A stretch of DNA of 64,000 nucleotides from Stropharia rugosoannulata (lineage: Eukaryota; Basidiomycota; Agaricomycetes; Agaricales; Strophariaceae): contig JANCIK010000010.1 of the NCBI GenBank assembly GCA_028532985.1, positions 186,001 to 250,000 of the forward strand. The letters are read 5' to 3'. Made by a program: the position numbers and the translations under genes. This document shows, piece after piece, positions 1 through 13,094 of this stretch; positions within the stretch are counted from its first letter, which is position 1; the number at the start of each line of letters is the position of its first letter. The notes under the pieces are model-generated. The model was not told the origin of the DNA, ran no database searches, and saw nothing but the letters and a program-made list of their open reading frames with translations.

Positions 1-450
1 TCCGCTCTCATCCCAGCCATTCAATGGTTTATGCCGCAAATAGAAAAGTGAAATTATTATGGGGTTTGATATGCAATGTGGGGCGCAGTGCCGCAGCAGC
101 TGCGACCTGCGACTGCTGCGGGAAATGTGCAATAACGCCACTGTTACGTGGTGGGACACTACACATTGGTGCACGACTGTTCTACCCGCATGCAACTTTG
201 AACTTCCCTAATTATGCTTTATGACATTTATGGAGCTGACTGTGCACCTCGTGGTGCCCATTATGGTTAACCTTGTTCTCTGAGTCAAGACCGTTAGTCC
301 GTAGTATGTGCTGGATTAATATGTATGAGGTCATGCAGCCTAGTACAGGTACATGCTATGTAACTTCCTTTTATATAGCAGCGTCAAGGAGAGTATAAAT
401 TGTTATTTCATCAAATAACTCACTTACTGAGTCCTCTCCGGCACATCTAC
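1..450. other. leader region, no gene seen
   Basis: No coding frame with believable composition was found ahead of the helicase gene. The only structure noted is a short inverted repeat, CCGCAGCAG at 91-99 facing CTGCTGCGG at 113-121. The last 100 bases probably hold the promoter and 5' UTR of the next gene (TTTATATAGC near 370 is TATA-like). Confidence 0.4.
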
Positions 451-3400
451 ATGCCATCTTTAACCATTGCTGCTGCCCTCATGCAGCTTACTGACCTCGG
501 TATTCCTTGGGACTATCCTGCCTGGCAGGAGGCTACTGGAGTGATGCACGGGCTCTTCCCTGACAATCCCCAACATCGACCTAAAGGATGGACAGAGGAA
601 GATTCTTCTGATATTCAGTCCTTTCTGTCCCGGTACAGTGCGTTGGAGTCTGAGGAAAAAAAATCCGCCTTTTTCTCAGATTCACGAGGGATGGTTCTTC
701 CCGGTCGCAAAAAATGGCAGAAGTGGGCTAATTCAATTTGGAACACCTCGGGATCTCAGGCTAAGATTATATTGGTTCTTTCTCAACGCAATTGCCATCC
801 TTACACTCGTTTTCTTGCGCAACAGAAGGAGAATGTGGAGCGCACCCAAGGAGCAAAGTGGCCTTCTGGTACACAGTGGATTCCGCCCTGCTTGGACGAC
901 ATTGCTGTGGAGCTGTTTGGAGAAGCATGTTTAGGAGAATTTGGCTACCTTCCAGAGATATATCGAGCAGGAACACAAGCACTGGCTCAGCGGACATGGA
1001 CCTGTCTGATCCGTCGCATTTCAAAGGCCATTGAACGATTGCCTATTTTAGAGACCGAGGCGTGCGCAGCATTTGTTGGTGAGTTCTTTAATTGTCTTTA
1101 TTAAACTAGTTTAAAGCTTTTTTGTAGCTCTAAATGAACAGAATGCAACAAAGTCTGCTCTTTCATCCGTTATTCGTGCAGTTTCAAAGTGGCGCAATGC
1201 TGTTGAAGTTCTTGACACTCCAGAGAATTTGAAAAAAGTGGAAGAAATTGAGGCAGAGTTGGATTGTCTCATGGCCAGTCTTGGAGCTGAAGTAACTGAA
1301 GTAAAAAAGTCAAGAAGAAAAGAGCCAAAACTGTCTACATCTAGTGAGCATTCTATCGGTCAACAAATATGTGACATGGACTAATTACCTTTGCAAGATC
1401 GACCCAGTGTATCTAACGAAGCATTAAAATCTCTTGCAACAGATCAGGACATACAGGCTGTAATTGCCTTATATCATGAACATTTTGGAACGTCTGCAAA
1501 CGCAGTTGATGATGCACCTCTTATCGATATTCCTGTATTAAATCTTCCACTCAAGGGATCTGGCGAAGGTTCAGATGTTGGGGTTGAGTATGAGGGTGAT
1601 AAGTCCCGTAAAATTCTTGCTGCAAATCTTGGTTTTGTGGATGAAATACCCCTCCTGTTTAACTGCATTCAACATACGGCTGGCCTTACTCCATGGACGG
1701 CACCCCAGGCTTTTATTATAAAGGACATGATGCATCCACCATCAGAACTCAAAAATCTCAATCTACATTGGCATCAATTGGCTGGTGTTCATGCAATAAT
1801 ACGGGCTTGCTTTACAAAGGAATCAAACTCTGAGCACTGCAGTGGGATTCTTGTTGCGGATGAAGTAGGGTTGGGGAAGACATACCAGGCTGCAGCATTT
1901 CTTGCATTTCTTGCAGATGCTGTCACTAGACAGAAACAGAAATTGAAGCCTGCACCTATTCTTGGTGAGTTTATATCTTGTTTACTCTCAAGAACAGAGG
2001 GCTAATGTAAGCACAGAGGCACGCCCATATCTAGCTGGAAAGAAGGAAATACCAGTACTACCTCACCTCATTCTTGTGCCAGGAACTTTGGTTTCCCAGT
2101 GGTTTGATGAGCTTCGAATTCTATTTCAACCTTGTGGAGTTGACATCTTTATCTATCCAACAGCACAAAGTGATCGTGCTGCTTTTTGGGACAAACATGG
2201 AGCTTTTCAGATATCAAAACAACCATTATCAAGCCGCATTATACTTGCACCACACTCAGTCTGTTTAAACCTGTTTCAAGCTTCTTATTATAATTAATTT
2301 GCCTTTTACCTATAGGCCATGTGCAAGGATTATAACTTGCTTTATCTACCACAAAGAAACAAGTTAAACAAGCTGCCGTGGGCTGTGCCGTCACTACGTT
2401 CAGAAACAATGCGTCCAGATTTAAACAAAACCCTCTTTGGGAGGAAGTTTTTAACAGTTGTGATTGATGAGGCACACAATTTTCGTAACCATGGGCCAAA
2501 GCACCTTGCAGTCCTTGCCATTCTCAATAATGCTGTGATACGTCTTCCCTTGACTGCAACACCACTCCAAACTGCCACAAAGGTATGTCAAAACATTTGG
2601 CTGAGCAACATTATATTCATACATTTACAGGACCTTTCTGCTATGGGCCGCCTTATAGGACTCCCCTATTTCTTTACAACAGCAGCACATGATGAGGAAA
2701 AAGAAGATATTCGCAATCTTCGTAGTGCACGTAAGTCTATGCAAGACAAAAGCAACAATTCCAGTGAGGAAGAGGAAGACCTAGTCAAGTCTATGCAGGT
2801 TGAAATTGCTCAAAGAATTCAAATTCAATCCCAAGGTCATATTCTCCGTCGCACCACTGGCAGTAAAAATGATCTAGGCAGAGAATTAGTTCCTCTTCCC
2901 CCTTGCAAGAGCATATATGTGTACCTGGATCTGACCGAACGTGAGCTTAGCATCATTACTGCTAATGGACAAGACTTGGAAGAAACGTGAGTTATAGATT
3001 GCTTATATTATCCTGTTTGATAGCTTAGTGGGATATGTTTGTAGCGTGGGGACTGCAAATTTGTCACAAAAGATTATCACTAGAGGATTCTACATAGAAT
3101 ATCGTCTCTCTTTGATATTTGCACGTCTGGATCCATCTGCTCCACTTCCAAAGTTACAAAGCCTCGAAGAATGGGACAAAATTAAATCCACCAAACTCGA
3201 TACTGCAGCCAGACTTTGTCAATACTTTCTTACACGCGATAACCTTCCTCTTCCTACTTTTTCAAATGGAAGAGTTTTCTTCCCTGCTATCGCACCAACC
3301 ACTGCAGCACAAATCGTGCCCAATACATGCAAGATTGTGGTGTTCTCAGAGTTTCCTTCTATGATCTCCCTTTTTATTAATGTAAGCAACATTCCATTGT

Positions 3401-4992
3401 TGTGGGAATCAATCACTTAACTTTTTTAGGTATTTGATCTCTATGGTGTGAGCGTCTTGTCTGTCAATGGATCAATGTCCTTTGATAAACGCGCAGAGGT
3501 TATTAAAAAGTTTCGGGAATGTCCAAATCATCGAGTACTTGCGCTATCATCTGTTGGTACCACGGGAATCAACTTGTCCTTTTGCTCCATTGTCATATTT
3601 CTGGTGTGTCAGGATGTTTTTATGCTGCAGTGCAATGTGCCAATCTTTGAAATGCTAGGACCAACCCTGGAGTGCTCAGGATGTCCGTCAGATGACAGGT
3701 CGTGTCCACCGGCAACCACAGAAAAATGAAGTTCTTTGTTTTCATTTGCTAGCAAATGAAACTTCTGACATTATAGTTGACGGTATGGCGCGAGGAAAAC
3801 GTGATATGATGGAAGCTTTTTTGTCGAAAGATGTGGGGAAAGGTGTGCTTGTGATTCTTTTATCTCACAGACTCATTGCTTTAACCAACACTACTAGGTC
3901 TCTTTCAGCTTCTTACTGGGGGTGCAGTACATGCCTCAGATGAAGAAGATGTATTATCGGTTAAAGAGACACAAAAGCCCTCAAAAAAGAGTAAGGCTAA
4001 GAGTCCCGCAACATTAACAGACAAGGGAAGGGCAAAAATTTTGAGACCGGAAGATTCTGAAGAGCACAACCAAACAGGGGTGGAGGCTTCTGCAGCACCA
4101 CGAGAGCGCCAACTCCGTGCAAATCGCAAGTCCAAACTAGTCGTCAATAATAATGACGTGGATCACAATGAATGCCCAAATACCTGTAATGAATCCTCTG
4201 TCGAGGCTTCCTTGGAGGCTCCCCTGCAATGCCACCTTATTCAAAATCCGCAGCAGCCTTTAAGAGCGCCCAACAACAACAAGTTACACCCATTACAATG
4301 TGGTGTTCAGAACCAAGAACCAAGTCTTAATATGGTTGACCAACCAACTATGGAGTGTCGTGCAAAGGAGCGTGAATGTGACACAAACGACTTGACTAAC
4401 CATTTGAGCTTTGCAGACACAGACACGGAGCAAGAATTTCCTGTCCAAATGGATATTCCATCTTCAAACATGTCAACACAACCTTCATCATTTATGCCTG
4501 ACTTGGAAACGGACAAAGAGCTTCGAAGAAGTAATTCTTCCATGGATGCTATCTCTTATTCTTATGGTACTTCATTCTTCATCCTGAAAATAAGCAAAAT
4601 GTGCTGATGCTGTTAAGGTGGCTGCAGTGATGCAAACCAGAAGCGCAAACGCTCTGCCACCCAAACGTCCAGTCCTCCCTCTCCGCATTCACACCGAGGC
4701 TCCCGTCAAAGGATATCCAGTGAATTTCAAGATTATGAAGCTCCTATAAGTAATTTATTTATTGCATATTATCAACCAGACATATGATAAGCTTGTATCA
4801 ACAGGGTCTTCCGAGCAGCAAGAGGTAATACAAAGTAATCATATGTTTATTTTTACTGTGCCAAGCTTGCATTAATCTACTCATTCTCTGTAGCGACTAA
4901 GACGACCTCAGGAGCTTCAAAGGCTAGGGAACAACAGAGTTTCCATAAAAGTGCGCTTAAGAACAATGAAGTTGAGCTCAGCTCTATGTTGA
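451..4992 (+). CDS. SNF2-family helicase, 13 exons, 1311 aa
   Basis: Predicted DNA-dependent ATPase of the SNF2/Swi2 superfamily, presumably nuclear and chromatin- or repair-related. Hand-derived exons: 451-1078, 1128-1343, 1398-1964, 1993-2258, 2316-2582, 2631-2986, 3024-3381, 3430-3603, 3659-3842, 3898-4566, 4618-4749, 4805-4824, 4894-4992. Phases agree and the total is 1312 codons including stop. Helicase motifs appear in order: I ADEVGLGKT (near 1857), II VVIDEAHNFRN (near 2460), III LPLTATPLQ (near 2550), V SSVGTTGINLS (near 3550), VI DVRQMTGRVHRQPQ (near 3690). The C-terminal third is polar, Ser/Asn-rich and probably disordered, with basic runs such as QKRKR. The ATG at 451 is the first in-frame ATG; the frame is open further upstream but only from a TTG. 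The C-terminus is uncertain: alternative splicing from 4824 onward could read through an open stretch at 5070-5213 to a stop near 5360. Similar helicases are duplicated in many agaricomycete genomes (family knowledge). Confidence 0.82.
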
Positions 4993-5361
4993 CACCCTGC
5001 TTTAGTTGCATCACATGTACGGCTACCCTCCATGGGCCACACATGTAAGTCTTTATCACAGCCTGATCGGCAGGCAGGGTACATGGGAAATGTGGAAGCT
5101 GGTCCTTCATCTGGACAAAGCCCTACAGCTCATGGCACCGGTTATTTGGATCCTATCCAGCAAGCATCTGCTTCTACGAGTGCAGTTGAACGTTCCTACT
5201 CCCGTCCAATAGGTAAATTTGCTTTCTTCAACATAGTATATGGCTTAATCCCTGTATAGTCCCTCCCCATAGATTGCCCACTTCGTTCCAACAAAAGGTC
5301 ACGACACCTCAGCAATTGGCACCAAAGAACGTTAAAAACCCTTTTGCACAGAAGAAAATAA

Positions 5362-6455
5362 CAAACGAAAGGCGAAAATAGTCACTCTTTTTCTTTGCTG
5401 CATTGGACATAGTACCGACGATTGGACATAGTACCGACGATCTAAAAATAAGCTCTCTGTACAGCGCATTAGAATTAGAATGCAGTAAATCTACCTCACA
5501 TTAAACATTGCACGGCCCATATATAACTGTCGCTCATTGGTGCAGATCTGACAGGTAATTTTATCTCAACCATCAGTTGTAATTGAAAAGATGTCAAGAA
5601 CTGGCCTGACACGAAATACAAGTAGGGGGGGACACCTGAACTTGCATGGCAGCGCATGGGGAGCTAACTCAGTACGAATACAAGTGATAGCAAATGAAGA
5701 ATAAGTGAACTAGGTGAAGCAACATTAGAGGTTAACAGGTTGCACAGGAGACAGTTTATATAATGTGGCAGACCTAGCCGCGGCAGCTTGCTGCCATATC
5801 CAGAGAGGTTACAGTTGATTGCTAGGATTCAATTACCTTTTGGAGAAAGAAAAAACATAAAAAGCACTGGTGGAAACCCATGGCCTGTGTTGGCCGTGTG
5901 CTAGGAATATCATGCAGCAGCAGCAACGCGCCATCCTGCCAACATCTAATTGGTAACCGGGCAGCCCGTCGTCAACCTAACTTTTGACGCCGAGTGGGCC
6001 ACAGGAGCTAAATTGACCTAAACATTTACATATGAGCCTTTTAAACTCTAGTTAGCTATGTACATGAGGTCAAATCATACCAGAGAGGCGTATCATACGG
6101 TTAACTTGTCAAACTTCGCAGAGCCACACACAAGCCACACAGGCAATGTACCGTGCGAATAGTCCGGCAATATCTGAAGTGCACATTCGCCTCGTACACT
6201 AAGTCCAAAGTGTTGCTCGAAGAAGAGTCATGGACTGTGCAAACAATTTTCTATGACCATTCTTTTCTATATTTGGATACTCCTCATAAGTATACTGCAT
6301 TACAGGGCATTCCAAGTGCTATTCACCGAGTAAATACGGAAAATTTTCACTGAGTATCATGTGCGCATCTGTGCTAGGTGCAAAAGTGGAAAGAAAATTG
6401 ACAAGATAATCTATATATGATAATTGGCTGAAAATATATGAATGTACTTCCGCTC
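5362..6455. other. intergenic, no supported gene
   Basis: Only short frames with no domain signal. Nothing beyond the small tandem duplication at 5400-5441 was recognised. Confidence 0.4.
5400..5441. repeat. tandem duplication of a ~19-20 bp unit
   Basis: The sequence ATTGGACATAGTACCGACG occurs twice head to tail. No function is suggested; it lies in non-coding sequence just downstream of the helicase gene. Confidence 0.8.
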
Positions 6456-8120
6456 AGATGGAGTACTCTCCCCCGTACTTGGATACTTTTGATATTACAG
6501 ACACTTTGCAAACACTTGTGGCACTCGTCTCTCAGGAAAACAAGCGGGTATATGCTCCACAACATGTCAAAGACTCCCTAGACTTGGTTTTACAGCACGT
6601 TGAATTTCATGCATATCAAACGTCATTTCCTTCAATTTCCACATACGAGCTCTGATAACTCGAGTAATCCTATTGGATATCTGTTTGCAATGGATCCCTC
6701 GAATTGGGTTCGTCCTGATCACAATTTTGCGTATTCTCTGGGGCCTCCTCGCGGGACCAGAACAGTTGGTACAAGAAGTTCGAGCGCTCCTATAACATGT
6801 CCCCTACTTGTTGGCTCTAATGGTGAACTTGTTCCGTGTCAAGTATCTTATGCGACATGTAAGTAACCCATCCGCTCTATATTATCCGTTATTCACTTAC
6901 AGTTCCATTCAAGGCCAAGGCGTCAAGGCATGTCCACGCATTGACACTGAAGCAATGTCCACACCACATTGCGAAGTTACACCAGAGTCTCTTTCCCGCC
7001 AAATGAACGCCAAATGAATGAACGACACTCAAAAGGAATGTTTAATCAAGCGACACAAATTCAATTATTTCTCAAGACGTTATCTTACTTCATGGCATTA
7101 CAGCGTCAAGCATGAACGGGATCGCCCTTTGAGCATACATACTATACCCCGGAGAAGCTGGAAGAAAGAAATCATGCTCTCGAGCTACGAGACCGCAAAC
7201 GACGCGGTCCATATTTCTAAAAATACTTGTGACAGGCGACTTCTATACCATGTTCGGCAAGATGGACGACTGTACATATGGTAAGTAATGTGTTAATCTT
7301 TGGTTTAAGCATTGCCTAATAGATATGTATGTATACAATATAGCTGCGAGCATTATGACTGGAAAATCAATAAAGATCACTTTGTTGACTTTATAGAATA
7401 TTTGGCCGCACTTTTCAACAATAATCATAATCTTCTTGAAGAATATGAGTTACATGCAACTTTATACAACAACGAAGGACCACAAGTGTTTTGCTCTAAT
7501 ATTCAAAGCATCACGTCAAATTAAACTTGTCTGCTGTAAGTGACCAGCGTAACTAGTCTATGTTATCGTACTAATCATAATCATCCCTGTAGTGTTTGAG
7601 CATCGGATGGATCCTGATGGCAAGCTCGTTAATCCAGAGCTTATACTACTTCCTTGCATTTTTATACTCTCTTGTATTGTTTACAAACGTCTAATTAATA
7701 AAAAAAACGCGAAGGGCTTTTGCATCTCAAGTTATCACAGGAGAAACAGCTATTGTTAAGAATGGAATATCTGCAGTCCGACATTGGCTTCAAGCGCGTG
7801 GCTGGATACAAAGAATTTGAACTTGGCAGATTAGAGCCAATCAATCGACATAGTATGTAAATATTTCTATATTGCTTCATGTATACTGACGGTTAACTTA
7901 TTTGTAGGTATCACATTCTGCCGCATTTATGTCACGCATAAAAGTGCAGCTGTTCATTGCTTTATATTTCATAAAATCAGTGACATCGTTCAAATGGATA
8001 GAGGCATATAGATTCTCTAACAAATGCGGTGGAACATCGCACTAGCATTCTTCATTTTGCTGTAGACCAGCACGGTGGTCAAGCAAGAGGCGGGAAAAGG
8101 TATCACAACTAATATAATTG
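6456..8120 (+). pseudogene. decayed transposase-like gene (VDQHGGQA family)
   Basis: Scattered coding pieces in changing frames: MDPSNWVRPDHNFAYSLGP near 6690, a Lys/Arg-rich helical stretch near 7150, EHYDWKINKDHFVDFIEYLA near 7350, EHRMDPDGKLVNPELILLPC near 7590, FKRVAGYKEFELGRLEP near 7790, and VDQHGGQARG near 8070. The order and spacing match a large agaricomycete family that I associate with MULE-type transposases; that link is from memory and is inference. Each piece needs a frame change or stop to be joined. Candidate introns with GTAAGT donors remain (for example 6859), so this is an old degraded copy and not a processed one. The catalytic core that should follow the VDQHGGQ motif is missing. 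No terminal repeats were identified. Confidence 0.55.
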
Positions 8121-8539
8121 ATTCAGTACATGAAGACGTTAACCATGAGGGACTGGGGTGCACGCTTCTCGGAGGAGTAGAGAGAGGTTGACGATTTGAC
8201 AGCCTTAAAGAGAAAACAATCTCGGTGAGCTAGTCTCTTGCCGTTGATATGAAACTGTTATTGACTTATTTCCCTTAGACATTCTTACAGTCCGGTGTTA
8301 GAAAAGGCTATCGTCAGAACACTCTTACAGCCAGTATGGTACGTAGTGTGAAACGGAAAGGTATTTAGTTTTCCATAAATACTAGATTTATTGACTAACT
8401 CATACCGCGATTCTCAGCACAAGCAACTTCTCGATCAAACACCTGGTGCAGCGGGTCCTTCAGATAAGCGCCGCAAAAAAGGAAGTCCAGAGGTACTTAT
8501 ACGGAAAACAATTAAGGCTAGTTGATCACTCATTGGTAC

Positions 8540-9205
8540 GGGCTCTGGTAAGGTTGGCATTTTACTTCCAGCAGACTCAGTCCCGGAGACAAGCTCCAAT
8601 GGAATGTAGTATAGAATAGTACTTCTTTAAGAGAAGTAGGCAGTGTTGGCGAAGACGGAAGCGGAAGCATGGAGATGAGAGAAGCTAGGAAATACAATAT
8701 TAAAAAATTGTTCAAATAATGTATAGTGGAACTCACATCGTGCTTCTTACTCCTTGGTCCATACATTTGCGCGAGCATAAAATGTATCAAGCGGGCCGAA
8801 CTAGTTATCTCGGTGAGAGTCATTACATCGAAATGGTCACATAAAGTACTTACTCCAGTACTTGCATGCCCGATTTTTGCACGCTAAAAGCCACTGCCCC
8901 GGAACCTTGCTCTTTTCGCTAGCCTGAAAAACAGACGCCTTGGTGTATACATCAGGGTTTGTAGATCTCATTGAACATAGACATGAAGGAAGTCGAAATT
9001 CGTGTGTTTCTTGATGACCGCAGAACTCGGATGAAGTCGTCTTCCACGTACAATAGGCCTGCAAATATTTATAAGCAAAAAGAATTTCTAGAAAGAACCA
9101 TACGTACCAATAGAATGCTACGAGTTTTCTTGTGGCATTGCGTAAGATTGTGTTTGTGTGTGGGTGCGAGCGACGACTGGTGAGGTCGTCTTGAGGGTGG
9201 TTCAA
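8540..9205 (-). CDS. possible small Cys-containing gene, uncertain
   Basis: The reverse strand has an open stretch starting MNHPQDDLTSRRSHPH at 9205, with a GTACGT donor and a TTTGCAG acceptor near 9100-9060. It continues to a segment containing VFQASEKSKVPGQWLLACKN followed by ACKYW (near 8900), and then a further exon-like piece around 8820-8740. The Cys/aromatic pattern vaguely recalls a GRF-type zinc finger but too few ligands are visible. I could not build a fully consistent splice form through 8860-8780, so this may be a fragment or a chance frame. No family was recognised. Confidence 0.25.
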
Positions 9206-10732
9206 GAGATAGGATGAATAAATGAATGATTAACTAAAGTTTGGGCGAACTTGACGAGGTACAGAGCTATGTGCTGACTGTAATTGAACTATGAATGCAC
9301 CCACTCCTCGTGCGGGTCAGACGACGGCTGCGCTCAGATATGCTATCTCACCTGTGCGGAAAGTGCTTCAGCAATTCGCTTAAGTTGGGCATTACCATTT
9401 TAGCTCGACCGTTTATCGAAGCTTGGTAAAAGCACATATATTATCTCGTATCCTATGTACATGCTCTACTGTATTGGTATATACATCAAAGGGGCATAGT
9501 TGCAACATGGTGGTCCACCGAAGAGCGGAATCTGGAATAAAAGGCAGCAGGACACAAGCAATGGTGCCGAGTTGCCACTGTGACCTGAAGTAACGGAGGG
9601 ATACAAAAATGGAGCTTTCCTTGTGCTTGAAAAATTCTTGGTTAAAAAAGGGGTTTATGATAGTTTATATAGTGTATTATTAATTGAGGAGTGCACGCAC
9701 ACGCATGCATATCCAAGCGACGCACACTACCCACAATATATATGCTCAGCAGCTCAGCCCCTGACATCCGTATTACAGGCTAAATCGCGCAGAACTGTGT
9801 CAACCGTGCGTGGGTTGCAGCGTGAGCAGCCGCATCTTCTAAGATAAGTGCGCTTGCTCAGTGTCCAGGCAGTTTAGACAGATTCACGAGATGAGCGCAC
9901 TCATTCCAACCGAGTACAAACCGAGTACATTGTCCACACTGCACTTAGTAGTGACAAGCTTTATCTTGGTGATTGATTGATGTACGGGTGATCCGGGTAT
10001 AAATCTCAGTGGTAAGGAGAGCATGACAGAACACGTATCTGCTGCCGCTACCGGAGAGAGGCCCCACTGAATACTTCTTTTTTGTGGAGCACCATCCTGG
10101 TCAGAGAATTTCTTTCTATCAAAGGACTAAAGGAAATGCTCCGAAGGTCAGGGATGTACAGGCTTCACGTTATAGTCGGCCACTGTGGCATGCACATATT
10201 TGCCTTTTCAATCCTTTGGTCGTTGAGGAGTGGATACACAGCTCTGAGCTGGGGCAGCGTTGACCTGACGTCATACAAAAAAGTTGCTGACCTCGGGCCG
10301 TGCTGCCGCCAACTGTCATGCACTCCGGACAACAAGGCCGGCGCCGGCGTCCTTAGAACTTACTGCCATCTTCCCGACGCCCAACTGTCAGCTGCAGCCT
10401 TTGCGTTCGCGGTAAGATAAGCAATGCATTCCACCTTGTTACTGACCGGGCCTGGCAAGGTCGTGACACACTATGCTCGTCGTAACCAGGAAGTCGCAAT
10501 TGAGCAATGAGTCGCAACGCTGTTCCATGAAGAACCTGTTCAAGTTGTCCACAGTGGAGGCCCAAAGGACGTTTAACCGATGAGCAATGCATCGAGACAG
10601 CTCAGGTTGAGCTCAGGTGCGTTCTAACTTGAGGTTGTCAGTTTCCGATTTAAATAAGAGCAGGTTACAGGCCTTTATCTGCACTCTGCAGCACTTTCAC
10701 CTTGTCCAGAAATCACGTCGCACTCACAAGTC
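9206..10732. other. intergenic, no supported gene
   Basis: Low-complexity and mixed sequence with no convincing coding frame. It contains the first copy of a dispersed repeat (10266-10307). Confidence 0.4.
10266..10307 (+). repeat. dispersed repeat copy A with CRE-like core
   Basis: A 42-bp block beginning TGACGTCATACAAAAAAG and ending GGGCCGTGCTGCC. It is about 80 percent identical to 18824-18865. The palindrome TGACGTCA is the classic CRE/ATF site, which may be coincidence. Role unknown. Confidence 0.6.
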
Positions 10733-12808
10733 ATGGCACCGATTCGTCGCCACTCCGCACCATTCCTCCGCACATCTGTTCCTCATATCTCGGCTCCTGG
10801 TTTTATGAATATCAACCACTGGCGCCTTCTTCAAGAGCTACACGTACACAATGCAAACGAAAACATGGTCACCTATGATGTCGCAACAGGAACATGGGTT
10901 CCATGGACCCGGTGAGTGCAATGTACTATTAGTAGGCTGTACAGTATCTTACTATTCTACTAGCCCTGTTCGTGTTCTACAAAGCGGCGCTCTTACTGCT
11001 GTTGCCGCTTCAGGCTTCCAGCATCTGAATGCAGCAACAGGGCAGAACACATACGACCCACCCCATTGCCCTCATGCCGCAGATGTATCCAAAAGTGAAT
11101 GTTACTCGAGGATGGAACTTCACTTGCGCCGCAAGTATCAGGGTCAAACGGTTGACTTTTTCCATGTTCCTCGGACCTCACACAATTGCCCGTTTGTTGG
11201 TATGTTATGTTTGATACTTTTTATGCAATGTAGCCCAGTTGTCATTCCGCCTCTTCAACCGCTGCAAGTACTTTTTTACCCAAGAAGAAATTGAGGAACA
11301 TTCTTGTATGTTTCATGTCCTTGAATGTTAATATGTGTCTAAACTCTCTTTTTCTTCTCAGTAATGTATAGCCCCGAAGAAGCGGCTGAATATCGTGATG
11401 TACATATGAATTGTAAGCTGTTTTTCATGCAGCTCTGCACTAGTAGTTAATCATGACATGCAGATGACTGTGACTTTCTTCAAGGTGCAGGTGCTGCATC
11501 GAGTCCATTGAAGGCATCTTGCTCCAGCTCGGCTCAGGAGGTTGAGGCACTGCTCACGTCTGAGGATATCTCGTCTGATCCATGGTCTTCTCCATGCGAG
11601 CGCCTGGCCAATAAGCATAAAGGCTCGCTCTTAACCCATCGTCGAAATGATCCCCGGGAGCCAGGATACAATCGGTGACTGCTTCCGAACCTCACTTTTG
11701 GAGAGGCATCGCGTCCATTACCTCGCCCAATATTCGCCTCTGGTCAAAGAGTAACATCTTTCTTCACAGACGTAGTTGACTCAGGTATGTTCTAACTTCT
11801 ACATTGCTCCCATAAACACTATTACTAATCGTAACGTCAATAGATCTACAGCTAATGTCTACATTGGATTGTAACGAAGGACTGGGAGTCTATCGCGGTA
11901 AGATTAGCAGACTAGTTATTGGTAATATTAAAAGCTAATCCATAATCAGCCGATCCTACCGAGCACCCTGCATGGGATGATTTCATTACACCATTGGTCC
12001 TTCAAGCGTATGACACTTGTTTATACCTGGGCTGTACCAATCGAACCTATCAAAACCTTACCTTTATGGACACTGCAGTAGGACGCGCCATACGTGAACT
12101 CAACTCAACTTTTGGTATTCCTGAGGGAACCTTGCAAGCTCTGAAAGAAATCGCTGTCAAGTGTGACGCATGCTACTGCATGTACTCTCCAGAAGGCTAC
12201 AACGCACATATCTCCAATAAAAAATGCTGCAACTGCAATTTTGCTCGAGAAAGTAAGTGGTCTAGTTTACGTATACGACTTCAATATTCAAGTTATCTAA
12301 CTTCATTACGGCAGTTTCCTCCCATGAGGCCGATGTCGACACCCTTCGTGCACTCCAGTTGCGCTCCTTCGCAAACCGCGACCGCATTGTAGGAGTGGAG
12401 TTTGATGACACTCCTATTGGAGCGGCCTTCCTCGAGTTTAACTCGGCCATTGGTGTTCCAGCTGATGTTCGGGTTACAATTAACACTGCGTACGTTACAT
12501 GTGAAATTTGTCACCTCGTCCGCACCTTTCCTGCTCATCGTGGGCATCTTGACCCAAATGGAGACTGCCCCAAATGCGATGGATGTGGATGCTGTGTGGA
12601 TGCTGGTCGCCGCTCAACTAGACGCCGTACTCGTGGTGCCCCGACTTGGTGCTTTGGCTGCAACCAGGAGGGTCATTTTATGGCGGAGTGTCCGAACATG
12701 CTATCTCGTATGCGGGCGGCTGTTGCGCAGGCCTATCAGGAGGCTGCTGCTGTGGACAAGGGACAGCAAGGGGATCCAGCTCCTGTTGCTGGGCCGGGTT
12801 TTGTCTAA
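10733..12808 (+). pseudogene. intron-rich Cys/His-motif gene fused to gag zinc knuckle
   Basis: Exons by hand: 10733-10911, 10964-11199, 11234-11305, 11362-11412, 11464-11784, 11844-11897, 11950-12252, 12315-12808. All use GT-AG introns with matching phases, giving 570 codons. One in-frame TGA at 11676-11678 interrupts an otherwise open exon; a CGA to TGA change would explain it. Two diverged copies of one motif are present: (1) GRAIRELNSTFGIP then CxxC, about 11 residues, H, and a CCNC cluster (near 12090-12230); (2) GAAFLEFNSAIGVP then CEIC, 11 residues, H, CPKC (near 12420-12570). The spacing suggests a duplicated zinc-binding domain. The last exon continues without a stop into the retroviral zinc knuckle CFGCNQEGHFMAEC at 12649-12690. 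The junction lies roughly at 12570-12620. I do not recognise the host part. It could be a truncated gene into which the retroelement was joined. Confidence 0.5.
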
Positions 12809-13094
12809 GGTTGTCTCGACCTGTCGTACCGCAGGCAACCAATTCATTTCATGTACTTGCACCTTCTAATGGAATTTTATGCTTGGGCCCAAATGAGGAG
12901 AAAGTTGTGAGACGACACCGCAGGCGTGGCCTGCACGGCGCAGTTATTCATGCCCGTTCACCTCGTTCACCCTATTCTTCACTGGAAATTCCCATTACAT
13001 TGCATGTTCATGCTCCTTCGACACCCGCTTCCCCCCTGATCCTGGTTACTCGCGCCATGATTGAGTTCGTTTCGTTGATTTACACAAAATCCCT

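Noticed and set aside
1382..1384. In-frame TAA in the SNF2 gene
   Set aside because: It lies inside a 54-nt GT-AG intron (1344-1397) whose removal keeps the frame, so it is not a nonsense mutation.
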